DNA from: Girardinichthys multiradiatus
Lineage: Eukaryota; Chordata; Actinopteri; Cyprinodontiformes; Goodeidae
Direction of reading: 5' to 3'
Length of the DNA stretch: 64,000 bases
NCBI RefSeq assembly: GCF_021462225.1
Contig: NC_061797.1
Span: forward strand, 41,620,147-41,684,146
Below the pieces are notes generated by a model. It saw only the letters and a list, made by a program, of their open reading frames with translations, made no database searches and had not been told where the DNA came from. Both the position numbers and the translations under genes were made by a program. Position 1 is the stretch's first letter. Each line of letters opens with the position of its first letter. Shown one piece after another: positions 25,786 through 40,100 of the stretch.

Positions 25786-27051
25786 CAGGGTTTGACAATG
25801 AAACTGAAACACCTGTCATTTTAGTGTGGGAGGTTTCAAGGCTAAATTGGACCAGCCTGGTAGCCAGTCTTCATTGATTGCACATTGCACCAGTAAGAGC
25901 AGAGTGTGAAGGTTCAATTAGCAGGGTAAGAGCACAGTTTTGCTCAAAATATTGAAATGCACACAACATTATGGGTGACATACCAGAGTTCAAAAGAGGA
26001 CAAATTGTTGGTGCACGTCTTGCTGGCGCATCTGTGACCAAGACAGCAAGTCTTTGTGATGTATCAAGAGCCACGGTATCCAGGGTAATGTCAGCTTACC
26101 ACCAAGAAGGACGAACCACATCCAACAGGATTAACTGTGGACGCAAGAGGAAGCTGTCTGAAAGGGATGTTCGGGTGCTAACCCGGATTGTATCCAAAAA
26201 ACACAAAACCATGGCTGCCCAAATCACGGCAGAATTAAATGTGCACCTCAACTCTCCTGTTTCCACCAGAACTGTCTGTCGGGAGCTCCACAGGGTCAAT
26301 ATACACGGCCGGGCTGCTATAGCCAAACCTTTGGTCACTAATGCCAATGCCAAACGTCGGTTTCAATGGTGCAAGGAGTGCAAATCTTGGGCTGTGGACA
26401 ATGTGAAACATGTATTGTTCTCGGATGAGTCCACCTTTACTGTTTTCCCCACATCCATGAGAGTTACGGTGTGGAGAAGCCCCAAAGAAGCGTACCACCC
26501 AGACTGTTGCATGCCCAGAGTGAAGCATGGGGGTGGATCAGTGATGGTTTGGGCTGCCATATCATGGCATTCCCTTGGCCCAATACTTGTGCTAAATGGG
26601 TGCATCACTGCCAAGGACTACCGAACCATTCTTGAGGACCATGTGCATCCAAAGGTTCAAACATTGTATCCTGAAGGCGGTGCCGTGTATCAGGATGACA
26701 GTGCACCAATACACACAGCAAGACTGGTGAAAGATTGGTTTGATGAACATGAAAGTGAAGTTGAACATCTCCCATGGCCTGCACAGTCACCAGATCTAAA
26801 TATTATTGAGCCACTTTGGGGTGTTTTGGAGGAGCGAGTCAGGAAATGTTTTCCTCCACCAGTATCACGTAGTGACCTGGGCACTATCCTGCAAGAATGG
26901 CTTAAAATCCCTCTGACCACTGTGCAGGACTTGTATATGTCATTCCCAAGACGAATTGACGCTGTATTGGCCGCAAAAGGAGGCCCTACACCATACTAAT
27001 AAATTATTGTGGTCTAAAACCAGGTGTTTCAGTTTCATTGTCCAACCCCTG
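25786..27051 (+). mobile_element. Complete DD37E Tc1/mariner transposon (TRT-like)
   Basis: A 1266-bp element with about 30-bp terminal inverted repeats, CAGGGTTTGACAATGAAACT at the left and the complement of AGTTTCATTGTCCAACCCCTG at the right. TA dinucleotides flank both ends (25784-25785 and 27052-27053), as expected for this superfamily. One uninterrupted transposase frame fills the centre. It sits inside an older Tc1 relic in the opposite orientation: removing the element and one TA restores the relic's continuity. The size, short repeats and 37-residue catalytic spacing fit the vertebrate DD37E group described as TRT. A second, damaged copy is at 45937-47060. Confidence 0.93.
25971..26999 (+). 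CDS. Tc1/mariner transposase, DD37E, apparently intact
   Basis: A 342-residue transposase with stop TAA. It would bind the terminal repeats and catalyse cut-and-paste transposition into TA sites in the nucleus. The N-terminal half (about residues 5-120) holds two helix-turn-helix modules, including TKTASLCDVSRATVSRVMSA, with a basic GRKRK linker near residue 57. The catalytic triad is visible: D152 in FSDESTF, D242 in VYQDDSAPIHT and E280 in SPDLNIIEPLWG. There are 37 residues between the second Asp and the Glu. GGGSVMVW (residues 187-194) and WPAQSPDLN are the usual Tc1 motifs. The ATG at 25971 gives the expected family length. The paralogous copy on the minus strand starts at the matching ATG but is interrupted by a stop. 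No stop or frameshift is seen here, so the protein could be functional. That is inference only. Confidence 0.92.
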   Translation: MGDIPEFKRGQIVGARLAGASVTKTASLCDVSRATVSRVMSAYHQEGRTTSNRINCGRKRKLSERDVRVLTRIVSKKHKTMAAQITAELNVHLNSPVSTRTVCRELHRVNIHGRAAIAKPLVTNANAKRRFQWCKECKSWAVDNVKHVLFSDESTFTVFPTSMRVTVWRSPKEAYHPDCCMPRVKHGGGSVMVWAAISWHSLGPILVLNGCITAKDYRTILEDHVHPKVQTLYPEGGAVYQDDSAPIHTARLVKDWFDEHESEVEHLPWPAQSPDLNIIEPLWGVLEERVRKCFPPPVSRSDLGTILQEWLKIPLTTVQDLYMSFPRRIDAVLAAKGGPTPY

Positions 27052-27330
27052 TAAATCCCTCCGTTGTAGTCCTGCTGAAAAGTGAATCCCCACCCCAGTC
27101 TAAGGTCTTTGCAGCTTATAAAAGGTTTTCTTCAATGATTGCACTGTATAGCTCCCTTCTCCCTTCCATCATTTCTGATCTGCTTCTCTGTCTCTGTTAA
27201 AGAAAAGTATCCCCATTGCATGATGCCAACCCCCACCATGTTCCACAATGGCAATGGTAATTTCAGGGTTATTGTGCACCATCTGACCAGATCATCTTCT
27301 TCCACATACTATTTCTATGTACTATGTACA

Positions 27331-28179
27331 TGAGTAATGGTTGGTGTGTTCCTTGTTTGTCATACTTTTAACTAAGGTTCTCTAAAACAGGACACACTAC
27401 AGAACTTTCACAGTCTTCAAAGACTTTGAAAAAACTTGGAGATCACATTATCAGACTGGTTTCAGTAGATTTATTTTCATTACTGAAAGACTGAGGCTCA
27501 CACACTTAGGAACTGCACCTGCTGAGGGATCACAGACTGCAGGGTTGGTCAAACCAACTAAGACCAACTGAACACATGAAACTCTCATGGACTTTCTTGT
27601 GAGGATGACAGTTTGAAGGGAAGGGATGCAATTTAAAACAGGGAAAGTTTATCTGACAAGTAACTTGGGTGTTGACTGTATTTCTTATTATACTGCAGTC
27701 AAGAGTTTGAAAGATTGATTTTTTTTTAATGTAAGGTTGTTTGGGGGTTTTGGGAAGACTTTAACATTTTTAATCTAAACATTTTCTTATTTCTATCTTA
27801 ACAGACAACTATATAATGTTTGGGCTGGACTGTGCAAACAAACATTGGGAATTATATAATAATAATAATAACAATAAAGGTTAATGGTTGACATTGTAAC
27901 CCTAAATGGTTACGTTAAGGTTTATAATGTTGTATAGTTGCAAATACAGTTTTTCAGAAAAAGAAAGAACGGCTCACAGCTTCAATTTTTCATTCTATGT
28001 CAGCAACAAGAGTTTGTAAACATGTTTAATTAACTGAGACTGAGGTAAAGTCTGTTCCCCTCACACACTTGCACACTCCGGTCTTCATCCCCTCTCTCAC
28101 CAACATATTTTTGTGCCAACTCGTTGGGCCGACTGACCGTAGCTTCTGCAGACTGAGGCACTTTCTCTGGAAATAGTGG
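27331..28179. other. No recognisable gene
   Basis: AT-rich. A short (AAT)n lies near 27857. No coding region or repeat recognised. Confidence 0.45.
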
Positions 28180-28518
28180 GTTAAATTGGGCAAAACATTA
28201 TGTCTTCATTTTAACAAACCTATGAGGCCTTCTCAGAAAAGCTATATTTATGCTAAAATTAAATTACACAAAGGTGAAATCTATTTACAAGGCCACTGGT
28301 TGCACTGGATTTTATTTAGTAATATCAAGGTGGCTGAATACAAATGCACACCATACTTTTCAGATTTTTATTTGCAAAAAAAATAGAAAAACTGTTTCTT
28401 TCCAGGTTACAATTATGGATGATTTTGTGTTGGTGTATCATACAAATCCTAATAAAACACATTGAAATGTGTGCTTGTTTCAAAATTCAAAAGGTGTGAG
28501 TACTTTTGCAAGCCACTG
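28180..28518 (+). mobile_element. Short Tc1-derived relic (CAGTGCCTTG family)
   Basis: Carries an inverted copy of the 5' subterminal region (GAGGCCTTCTCAGAAAAGCT) followed by the 3' flank (GGTGGCTGAATACAAATGCA, TTTTCAGATTTTTATTTGCA). It ends at GTACTTTTGCAAGCCACTG (28518). This is an inverted-repeat derivative with no transposase. Confidence 0.7.
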
Positions 28519-30425
28519 TAAGAATAGACCAGACTATGTTCAAATGTCAGCCCCTGTCCGATAAACTTATAAGCTGTGACCTTTCCTCGCTAGTATCCTC
28601 CTTTAAGAGAACCCAGCTTCAATAACGGAGCTAGGCAGGTAGGGGGTAAATAATAGTCACACAGAAACATCCCAAACACTGACTGATTGCTACCTGACAA
28701 TGAACAAAGTCCAACCTCATATCCTTCAAATCAGCAGCAAACTGAACTTACCCCCTCAGATGCACTCAGGGACAATCATCAGGAACAAGGCAACATGCCC
28801 AAAGAAGCCTATTAGCACAAGAACAAGAGTGTGTACCTATTCTTCCTGTGGCTGAATGTCCAACTACATCATTCCTGCAACAGGTCAGTCTTCACACTGA
28901 CATGTGAAGAAACAAACAAGCTAATTGAAGCTCTTTGCAAAGTGTTACTATGGTCATAGTAAGTGAAAAAATAAAGATGGTATACGTACATGAAGATGGA
29001 GGCTTTGAAGCCTGTCATATGGCTGTGAATTTCAGTTATTTGATAACTTTGTTTCTATTGCTGAGCCCTATCCTAGACAGTAGGAAATCAGTTGACCATA
29101 GATTTGCTAATATAAAAATTAGGCATATTTTAAGTTAATTGAATATACTATGGTTTGTTATTCATTATTATTTTTTCATTTGTAGTATTGCAATGAGCAG
29201 TGAGTGTGAGATCTGGCAGTTGTGTGAATGTCTGCAAACAAACTGTTTCATTTCAAGCATTGGTGCACCTTGTTAGGGACTTCACCCAGTTGTAATAAGG
29301 AGCCAGCATGGCCACGTCTATGTGGAAGTCTCCAATAGCTTGTGGGGGTCAAGGGATTACAAATATGTCTTGTTAAATTAGGCTCCTGCGGTTGAGTGCT
29401 GTGACTGAGTCTGGGGACTCAGCTGTCTAAGTGGAACCTGGGCCTGTGTTGGCGATGAGCTACAGACGAACATGAAGATCATAACACGGCACCGCTCCTT
29501 TGGGAGTTTTGTGATGCCTCCCTCGGCTTGGTAAACACTTTCCTGACTGCCGGAAAACTTCTTGAAAGATTGTGTCTGGCCATCCATTTAATGGTCTGTA
29601 CACCACTAGAGATTTACAGGAAATTATCTGCATAATCTGAATGTCTCTAATCATGTATAACGGGAATACTTATTACATTGTGTAAAACTGTCACTGACAT
29701 ATACTAAAAAGCAATTATCATCTTTGTGTGGTTGCTGATGTATATAAAATCAACAAATCCATGAATATTCATGAGGTAATTAAAGGCATAAAGATTAAGA
29801 CTGGTTAAGTTAAAACAAAAAATGTCCCATTTAAATGTATCTTTTACTGCCTTAAAACAAGAAAATTTAAGCAGAGCTTCAAAATTAAATGGGAATGGTT
29901 GTACAATCCTCCTGAGCTTCAAACAGAAGTGATCGCTCAAAAGGTATAAATCAAATATTCAGAACTTTGATTTTATTCTGCTACTTGAGTTTCTGGTATC
30001 TTCGTTTGCATTCCAAATTCATATGGCTTTAGCGGGGAAGATTTGACAGCTTTTAGAAATCAATAAGGGTCCAGGTAGAAATATTATCCAGAAATAGTGC
30101 AGATCTTACATAACTACCCCCTTTTATACAGGGCTTCATGTCAACATCTACAATATATATTTTTCTAAACTCTACTAGTCCAAAAATGATAATGTTAAAG
30201 TATAAGGCAAAAACAAATCACAATCAGCCTTTCTATTGTTTCAAAATGTGAATCAGTAATCTTAAAATGCATATTTCTGACACAAAAAGAGCATTTTAAA
30301 AAACCTAAAATGAGATATGCACTTTCATACATGGATGATGAAATGGCGTCTGTATCTACCTGTCAATGTCCATGGCTGTAAAAAGGCAAACACTTCCCTT
30401 TTTAAGTTAAATAGGTTCAATGTAG
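28519..30425. other. No recognisable gene
   Basis: Open frames of 82 codons or fewer, no domain. Nothing recognised. Confidence 0.45.
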
Positions 30426-30700
30426 GGCTGCACGGTGCCGCAGCTGGTGCCTTACAGCAAGGTCTGCGGTATTTCTGCATGGAGTTTGCATGTTCTCCCT
30501 GTGCATTTGTAGGTTTTTTTTGGGTGCTCTGGCTTCCTCCCACAGACCAAAAATATGACTGCTAGGTTAACTGATTGATCAAAATTTCTATTGAGTATAG
30601 GTGTGTGCGTGCATGGTTGTTTTCCTTTTGTGTTTTTATGTTGCCCTGCAACCTGTCCTGATAGACTCCGTCTCTCGCCCAATGACATTTTAGAGCCAAG
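30426..30700 (+). repeat. tRNA-derived SINE-like dispersed repeat
   Basis: Starts GGCTGCACGGTGCCGCAGCT, like the box-A-bearing head of a common fish repeat. It continues GCATGGAGTTTGCATGTTCT, TCTGGCTTCCTCCCACAGAC, GACTGCTAGGTTAACTGATT and GCCCTGCAACCTGTCC. The expected box B (GGTTCGAATCC) is missing, so this copy is probably transcriptionally dead. Confidence 0.6.
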
Positions 30701-33101
30701 TAACATGTTTTCAGGAAGCTAGCAGGTCTCCAAGCGGCTGCTCTTGGACAATATTTCTGCTAACTTTTTCCTCCTCACTAAATAAACAGGCATATACATA
30801 TTGCCTTTTGTAAATACAGATTTGAGCTGCAGACATTCCTATCACTGCTTCTGTTTCGGCTGATCGTTATATTGTGCACTGATATCTAAGTTTGGCATTC
30901 TAAATGTAACATTATCACTTTTTGACACATATTCACATACTTCCCAATTTCTGAGATTGAAATAATTACATGAGCGACAAGAGTGAACACAAATGAAAAC
31001 AAAATGTTGTACAAATAATGATAAATACCATTAAAAATCAATTAATGCAGTTACAGAAGGAAACTCACCCTTTACCTTGTTTTATATGCAATACACACAA
31101 ATATCGAATACAATATAAGAGGACCTCTTTCATTAGTATTTTGGTATAAACCTGATTCCTGTCAGATTTGTCTGTGAATGTTTTTTTCTATCATTTTAGT
31201 GGAGGAAGATGAAATAATCTCTGCAGCAGCACTCTGCTTTAGGTGGACATGGCAATTATTTTTCCTTGCATCAAACTCTTAATTGGTTCAAAACCCTGAT
31301 AATGACATAATAATGGCAACAGACAAGCACATCTTGAAAGAACGGATGGGCTAGGTCATAAACTAGACTGAAACTTAAGGTTTTCCTGCTGAAAGTGGTT
31401 ATGCGTTACTTTGTTTGCTATATGAGCTATATGATCAAAAATTTGCTTAATCGAAGATCTAAGTGGCCAGCAATATCAAAAAAAAAAAAATGAAATTGGA
31501 CATTGAACATTTCTTAAAGTAGCTGAAGAAATGTACAGTGTCACTTAGAATATTGAAGTAAACAGTGTGCTGTTGCAGGCAGCTTACGAAAAAGCATGTT
31601 CGGTTTATCTCATGAACTATTCAGCTAGTGCTTCTTTGTCTTGTTAAAGGACACGATGGCTACAATAATAGCTGTTGAAGGTATTGTTTGTCAACGATAT
31701 GGAATTAATTGCCTTTTCAGTTACAGAACAGTTTCTTAAACCCCCTGAGGGACAATTTGCGTTCTGTGCACCAACCATAGCTACAGCATTCAATGGAAGC
31801 ATCATGCATGCATTCAACATCTCAAACTCAGTACCACCTTGTAGAATTTACTAAGGAGACACACTCATGCTGACCATTATGCAGCAACACCAGAGGAAGT
31901 AATGCTAAAATAAATAAACTGTCAGTGGAATATTTTTGTTCAAGCATTTATGTATTTCTGATTTAATAAATTCTATTTGTTGAATTAATATGTTGTTTTG
32001 AAACTTTGTGTGGATCCCTATTGTGAGAGAAAAATCTAGTTTTTATTGTAATCTTTGTGACTTTCCCGTAGAGCTTTAATACTATCAAATGTAGAAGTAT
32101 TTCTTTATGATTCGAGTGCTACGTAATGCATTACACAAACTAGTTATTGGAAGTCCTAGGTTTAGTTTAAAAAAGGCAAACTTACTTTTGATCAGTCTGG
32201 CAAAACTCTTCCCTTGCATCCAACTTATTCACACTTGTTGCCACACACACATTAACAGTTGAGTACGGCCCGGAAGAGAAACAATAAAAACTTAATACAC
32301 TTGAGTGTCACCAGCTTGGAAGACAAGGTGAACTTTTTAGAATATGGTTGAGGACTCTGCAGAAAGGTCGTCCATCACATTCTCTTATGTTGAAACACTG
32401 AGACACAGGGTAGCTCACCAAACCCCTCTTTCACGTAACTACAACACAGTGGTAAAAAAGAGGGATCGTGGGACTTGGAGAAGTCTTTTTTGGTATCCTA
32501 AAATCTCATCTCCATCTTTCAAGGTTTTGAAAAGTTTATACAGAGGATAAATAAGTACAATCTAATAAATACATTTCAGGATCAACAATATGTGAACCTA
32601 AATGAAAAGGTACAAGGGTCAATGTGTCTCACATCATGTCTTTTGAGCTAAAAATCTTTGATAGTTACATCTTAAAACACACAAAAGCCTTTATACATGC
32701 AGGTGTTAGTGCATAGGTTCCTGCAATAAAAAAACACTTTTAGGTATTCCATTGATTCCCTTCCAAAATAGTATGAGATGAATTTGGCATAGTCTTACAA
32801 ATAAAGAAAAGGACTGTCTTTGAGATCACTTTCACACCCTCCCAGTCCCTTCATGAACCAATAAGTTAATATATCTCCCTATATACAGCATATATGAATA
32901 AAAACAACAATGCATTAAACAAATAAGGAGTAGTCTACAGCTCTGAGTTTCCTGGTAAAATATTTTGGATTCACAGCAAATTCAAAATCCTGGTAACATG
33001 AGAAGTGGAAAACAATGAAGTCTGACGACATAAAAGGATCTCATGAGTACTGCTAGTTGTGTGTTTCATTTCAGGGGAGCAGAGGAGGGTGTGATCGATC
33101 C
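30701..33101 (-). other. Region downstream of hcn4 stop, including its probable 3' UTR
   Basis: AT-rich sequence with no recognisable coding region or repeat. On the minus strand the first AATAAA I noticed after the stop is at 32047-32042, which would give a 3' UTR of about 1.06 kb. This is only a candidate, because variant signals closer to the stop would also work and no transcript evidence is available. Confidence 0.35.
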
Positions 33102-35374
33102 TCACAAATTAGAAGGAAGTTTAGATCGAGCAGTTTGAGGTTCTAGGTCTGACAAGCAGGCACCAGAGCCCCTCTGTGGAGGGGGTGCTGGAGATGATCT
33201 AGGGGAATGAGTCTGGTGAAGGGTCCCCGGAGACTCCTGTTTTGGAGGAGTCATGTGCCCCGGTATTGAGCTACAGGGTTTGGGTACAAGAGTTGGTGAG
33301 GAAAATGGCGAGGGGTTATATTCCACAGAGGAGCAAGGGGTTTGGTGGCCCAGGGCAGGCGTCACCTCCTGGGGTAAAGATGGGCGTGAGCTGGATAAAC
33401 CTTTTAGGTCCTCAGAAAATGGAGCTAGAGGAGAATCTCTCCCAGCTGTTTGTGGCAGGCTGGGAAGTTGTGAAAAGAGAGGAGACTGAGGCATGAGCAA
33501 AGAACTGTGGGATCCCGCAACACTTGAAGGGTCACTGTATTGAAAAGTCCTGCCTGCCACTGGACTTTGTACTGTAGGACTGCGTGCTACTGGGGTAAGG
33601 CAAGGAGAGGCGTTTGCTGAACCATACTGAGCCAAGGAAGCCAATGCAGACTTCTCCAGTGACATCTGTTGAAGCGAGCAGCCAGACTGGAGGCCTGTCA
33701 GGCTAAAGTGGCTGATGGAAGGTGGGGAACCAGCAGCAGCCTGCTGACTTTCCTGTCCTCTAACACAAGATGGGGAGCCTTGTGAGGGTGATTGGAAGAG
33801 GTTTATGCCACTGGTAGTCCTACCTCCTCCAGCAAACTGCTGCAGAGGCTTGGGATGTGGTTGGTTAGGGAGAATCTGACTAGACATAAGATTGGATGGA
33901 CTGGTAGATAAAGGACTCTGACAAAAGGAGGACCCAACAAGTCCTGCTGTAATTCCACTTGGAGGTAAACCAGGTGAAGTTGTAGAAGTTATCTGATTTC
34001 CTAATGAACATCCTATCATTCTTCCAGTATGTCCTCCAATAGCAGTTTCTCCTGGCTCATTCGAGGCTCCTACTATATGGCTACTCACTGATCCAGTGGA
34101 AGATCTCCCTAGCAATGCTGCCGAATTCCCCATTGCCATTTCAACGGAAAATCCTCCAAATGTTCCCCCACAGGCCCCATCAAAAACAGATCCCAATGAC
34201 CCATCACTGATCTTCCCTAATGATCCCCCAGGGTTTGTAAATACCAGTGATTCTCGTGAAGTCCCACTCATTGATCCTCTGGAAGCTCTTTCAGCTGATA
34301 CTCTAGAAGTTTCTCCTAGTGATCTCTTGGTTTTGTCCTGTATTAAACCACATGCGACACCCGATCCTGATGCACTGGATGCTCCACTCGTGAACCTACC
34401 ACAAGTTGCTCTCATTGAGCCTTCTAATACTCCTCCCACTATATCCCCTGTATTTCCATGTATAGATCCATCAGTGGCTCCTTTGAAGTGAAAGTGCCCC
34501 CTAGAAGTAATGTCTGTTACACCAGTTGTGAAGTCCTCCCCAGCCCAAGTAGTGTCTCCACCAGAGGCTCCTTCAACAGAACTTCCAACTGCACATCCAG
34601 AAGACCACCCTGTAGCACCCCCACATGCCCCAACTGCTCCTCCACTTAGTCCTGACCCTGTGCTTCCACCTACAGGTGCTTGGTGGAAGAGATTTGAAAG
34701 GGGTGGGGTGCTGGATCGAAAGGGTTGTTGATGCTGTGGTTGTGGGTGAAGTTGTGCCATACTAGAAGAGGGAGATCCAGAGGAAGAGTGTTGACCAAAA
34801 GGGAAGACGTTGGTCCCCCCTTCATCTGACACAGACCCAGTTCCATTAGGTCCCCGCTGGCTTCCCAAGCCAGAGCCTTGCCGGGTTGAGCCAATTGTTC
34901 CAGAACCAGACGTCATATGCTGAGCCCGAAAAGAGGCAAGCAATGACATGTCCACCCCAGAGCATAGCTTAGTGGGTGTGCTAGAGAGAGAATCCCCAGA
35001 AGAGCCAGGTGCTGTGGATGATGAAACAAATGGTTGGAACTTTCGAAGTCTGGTAGATGGGTCCTTTAGAGAACTGAGAACAGATGGTGGAGGTCTGAAG
35101 AGTGTTGGTGGGAGGTGGGGATGATGTGTCAATGCAATGGCTACTGAGGTGGTGGCAGCAGCAGCCTGGAGAGGTGCCTGGATTAGGGGGGCCCAGATGA
35201 CAGGGGTTGGTGATGGGGGCGTCTGTGGGGGAGCGTTCTGCATGAGGTGGGCGCAGTGGGCCATGTCCCTGTCATGTTGCACAATCTGCTGGATGATTTC
35301 ATTCTCTTGGTAGTTGAGTACCCCTGAGCTGAGATCATGTTGTACCTTGTGTTGAAGAATGGAATTTTTCTTCC
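33102..35374 (-). CDS. hcn4: HCN4-type pacemaker channel, last coding exon (C-terminal tail)
   Basis: HCN channels are plasma-membrane, hyperpolarisation-activated, cAMP-modulated cation channels that carry the pacemaker current. This exon encodes about 757 residues and ends in TGA at 33102-33104. It opens after the acceptor AG at 35376-35375, in phase with the upstream exon. It begins with the end of the C helix ([18 protein letters not shown], then [18 protein letters not shown]). The HCN4-characteristic block [19 protein letters not shown] with [10 protein letters not shown] follows. Further on are GSHSSLL and [16 protein letters not shown], and the very end is RSKLPSNL. As I recall the family, RSKLPSNL matches HCN4, while HCN1 and HCN2 end differently before SNL. 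The SNL tripeptide is the known docking site for the auxiliary subunit TRIP8b. The middle is a Ser/Gly/Thr-rich, probably disordered segment of about 230 residues that I do not recognise from mammalian HCN4. Teleosts can carry two hcn4-like paralogues, and I cannot say which this is. Confidence 0.93.
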
Positions 35375-37105
<1,731 letters not shown>

Positions 37106-40100
37106 TGTTGTCTGTGGCCTAAATGCCCCTGGTAGGGTCTCCCATGGCAAACAGGCTCTAGGTGATGGGTCAGACAAAGAGCGGTTCAAGAATCCCTCAT
37201 GAGGACGAAAATATCGAGGCACGTGACGTCGCCCGGTACGGCGGGGCCAGGGTCCCACCCTGGAGCCAGGCCTGGGGTCGGGACTCGCCGGAGAGCGCCT
37301 GGTAGCCGGGTTGCTCCTCGCGGGACACGGCCGGGCCAAGCCCGAACGAGAGACGCGAGGCCATCCCCCAGTGGGCACACCACCTGCAGGGGGAACTGTG
37401 AGGGACCGGTGCAAAGAGGATTGGGTGGCGGACGAAGGTGGAGACATCAGTGGCCCGATCCCCGAATGCTTAGGCTGGCTCTAGGGACGTGGAATGTCAC
37501 CTCACTGGGGGGGAAGGAGCCTGAGCTTGTGCGGGAGGTCGAGAAATATTGACTAGAAATAGTCGGGCTCGCCTCCACGCACAGCGTGGACTCTGGAACC
37601 CATCTCCTTGAGAGATGTTGGACTCTCTTCTACTTTAGAGTGGCCCACGGGGAGAGGCGGCGGGCTGGTGTGGGTTTGCTTGTTGCCTCCCAGCTCAGCC
37701 GTCTCGTGTTGGGGTTTACCCCAGTGGATAAGAGGGTCGTATCCCTGCGCCTTCGGGTTGGGGATAGGTCTCTGACTGTCGTCTCGGCCTACAGGCCGAG
37801 CTGTAGTGCGGAGTACCCGGCCTTCTTGGTGTCCCTGTCGGGGGTGCTGGATAGTGCCCCTCCCGGGGACTCCATTATTGTGCTGGGGGACTTCAACGCC
37901 CAAGTGGGAAACGACAGTGACACCTAGAGAGACGTGATCGGAAGGAACGACCTCCCTGATCTGAATCCGAGTGGTGTTTCGTTATTGGACTTCTGTGCTA
38001 GTCACGAATTATCCATAAGGAACACCATGTTCAAACATAAGAGTGTCCATCAGTGCACTTGGCACCAAGACAACCTAGGCAGGAGGTCGATGATAGACTT
38101 TGTTGTCATATCATCAGACCTTCGGCCGCATGTTTTGGACACTCGGGTGAAGAGAGGGGCTGAGCTGTCCACTGATCACCACCTGGTGGTGAGTTGGATC
38201 CGCTGGAGGAGGAGAAAGCTGGACAGACTTGGCAGGCCCAAGCGCATAGTGAGGGTCTGCTGGGAACGCCTGGCGGAGCCCTCGGCCAGGGATGTATTCA
38301 ACTCCCACCTCCGGGAGAGCTTTGACCAGATCCCGGGGGATGTTGGAGACATAGAGTCCAAGTGGACCATGTTCTCCGCATCTATTGTCGATGCTGCTGC
38401 CCGTAGCGGCGGCCGTAAGGTCACGGCGGCAATCCCAGAACCCGTTGGTAGACACCGGCAGTAAGGGATGCTGTCAAGCTGAAGAAGGAGTCCTATCGGC
38501 TGTGGTTGGCTTGTGGGACTCCCGAGGCGGCTGACGGGTACCGTGAGGCCAAGCGTGCTGCGGCCCGGCTGTGGCAGAGGCAAAAACTCGGGCCTGGGAG
38601 GAGTTCAGTGAGGCCATGGAGAAGGACTACCGGTTGGCCTCGAAGCGATTCTGGCAAACCGTCCGGCGCCTCAGGAGGGGGAAGCAGTGCTTCGCCAACA
38701 CTGTTTATAATGGGGGTGGGGAGCTGCTGACCTCATCTAGGGACATTATCGGGCGGTGGAAGGAGTACTTCGAGGATCTCCTCAATCCTGCCTCAATCCT
38801 GCCATCACGGAAACAGAAGCTGGGGACTCGGGGTTGGACTCTTTCATCACCCAGGCTGAAGTCACCGAGGTGGTTAAAAAGCTCCGCGGTGGCAAGGCTT
38901 CAGGGGTGGATGAAATACGCCCTGAGTACCTCGAATCTCTGGATGTTGTTGGGCTGTCATGGTTGACACGCCTCTTCAACATTCCGTGGCGGTCGGGTAC
39001 AGTGCCTCTGGACTGGCAGACTGGGGTGGTGGTCCCCGTTCATAAGAAGGGGGACCGGAGGGTGTGTTCCAACTACAGGGGGATCACACTCCTCAGCTTC
39101 CCTGGTAAGGCCTACGCCAGGGTATTGGAGAGGAGAGTCCGGCCGATAGTCGAACCTCGGCTTCAGGAGGAGCAGTGTGGTTTTCGTCCCGGCCGTGGAA
39201 CACTGGACCAGCTCTATACCCTCTACAGGGTACTCGAGGGTTCATGGGAGTCATGTCCCTCATGGTGCCCTGTGGGGGGTGCTCCAGGAGTATGGAATCG
39301 GGGGCCCTTTATTAGGGGCCATCCAGTCCCTGTACGAGCGGAGCAGGAGTTTGGTCCGCATTGCCGGCACTAAGTCGGACCTATTCCCGGTGCATGTTGG
39401 ACTCCGGCAGGGCTGCCCTTTGTCACCGGTCTAGACGCAGCCAAGGGCCAGAGGGGGTCTGGTTTGGGGACCAGTGGATTTCGTCTCTTCTTTTTGCAGA
39501 TGACGTGGTCCTGCTGGCCCCCTCTAGCCAAGACCTACAGCATGCGCTGTGGCGGTTCGCAGCGGTGAAGAGTGTGAAGCGGCTGGGATGAAGATCAGCT
39601 CCTCCAAGTCCGAGGCCGTGGTACTCGACCGGAAAAGGGTGGCTTGTCCTCTTCAGGTTGGAGGGGAGTTCCTGCCTCAAGTGGAGGAGTTTAAGTATCT
39701 CGGGGTCTTGTTCACGAGTGGGGGAAAAATGGAGCGGGAGATCGACAGACGGATCGGTGCGGCTGATGCAGTAATGGGGGCACTGTGCCGGTCCTTTGTG
39801 GTGAAGAGAGAGCTGAGCCAAAAAGCAAAGCTCTCGATTTACCGGTCGGTTTACGTTCCTACCCTCACCTATGGCCATGAACTTTGGGTCATGACCGAAA
39901 GAACGAGATCCCAGATACAAGCAGCTGAAAGGAGTTTCCTCCGTAGGGTGGCCGAGCACTCCCTTAGAGATAGGGTGAGGAGCTCGGCCATCCGGGAGGG
40001 GCTCGGAGTAGAGCCGTTGCTCATCCACATCGAGAGGAGCTCGGGCATCTATACCGGATGCCTCCTGGACGCCTTCCTCGGGAGGTGTTCCAGGCACGTC

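Larger units (their letters stand above)
25389..27330 (-). mobile_element. Old Tc1 relic (CAGTGCCTTG family) split by the DD37E transposon
   Basis: The left end CAGTGCCTTGACAAAGTATTC at 25389 follows a TA at 25387-25388 and is the terminal repeat of a widespread fish Tc1 family. Reverse-strand transposase sequence follows (for example around 25740-25785), then resumes after the nested element at 27054 and fades by about 27330. The frame is heavily decayed and the other terminal repeat was not found. Confidence 0.75.

Noticed and set aside
32042..32047. Definite poly-A site of hcn4
   Set aside because: A single AATAAA in AT-rich DNA is weak evidence. Kept only as a candidate within the 3' region entry.
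33242..34731. Plus-strand open frames (84, 131 and 73 codons) opposite the hcn4 exon
   Set aside because: They follow from the codon bias and Gly/Ser composition of the real minus-strand exon and show no domain of their own.
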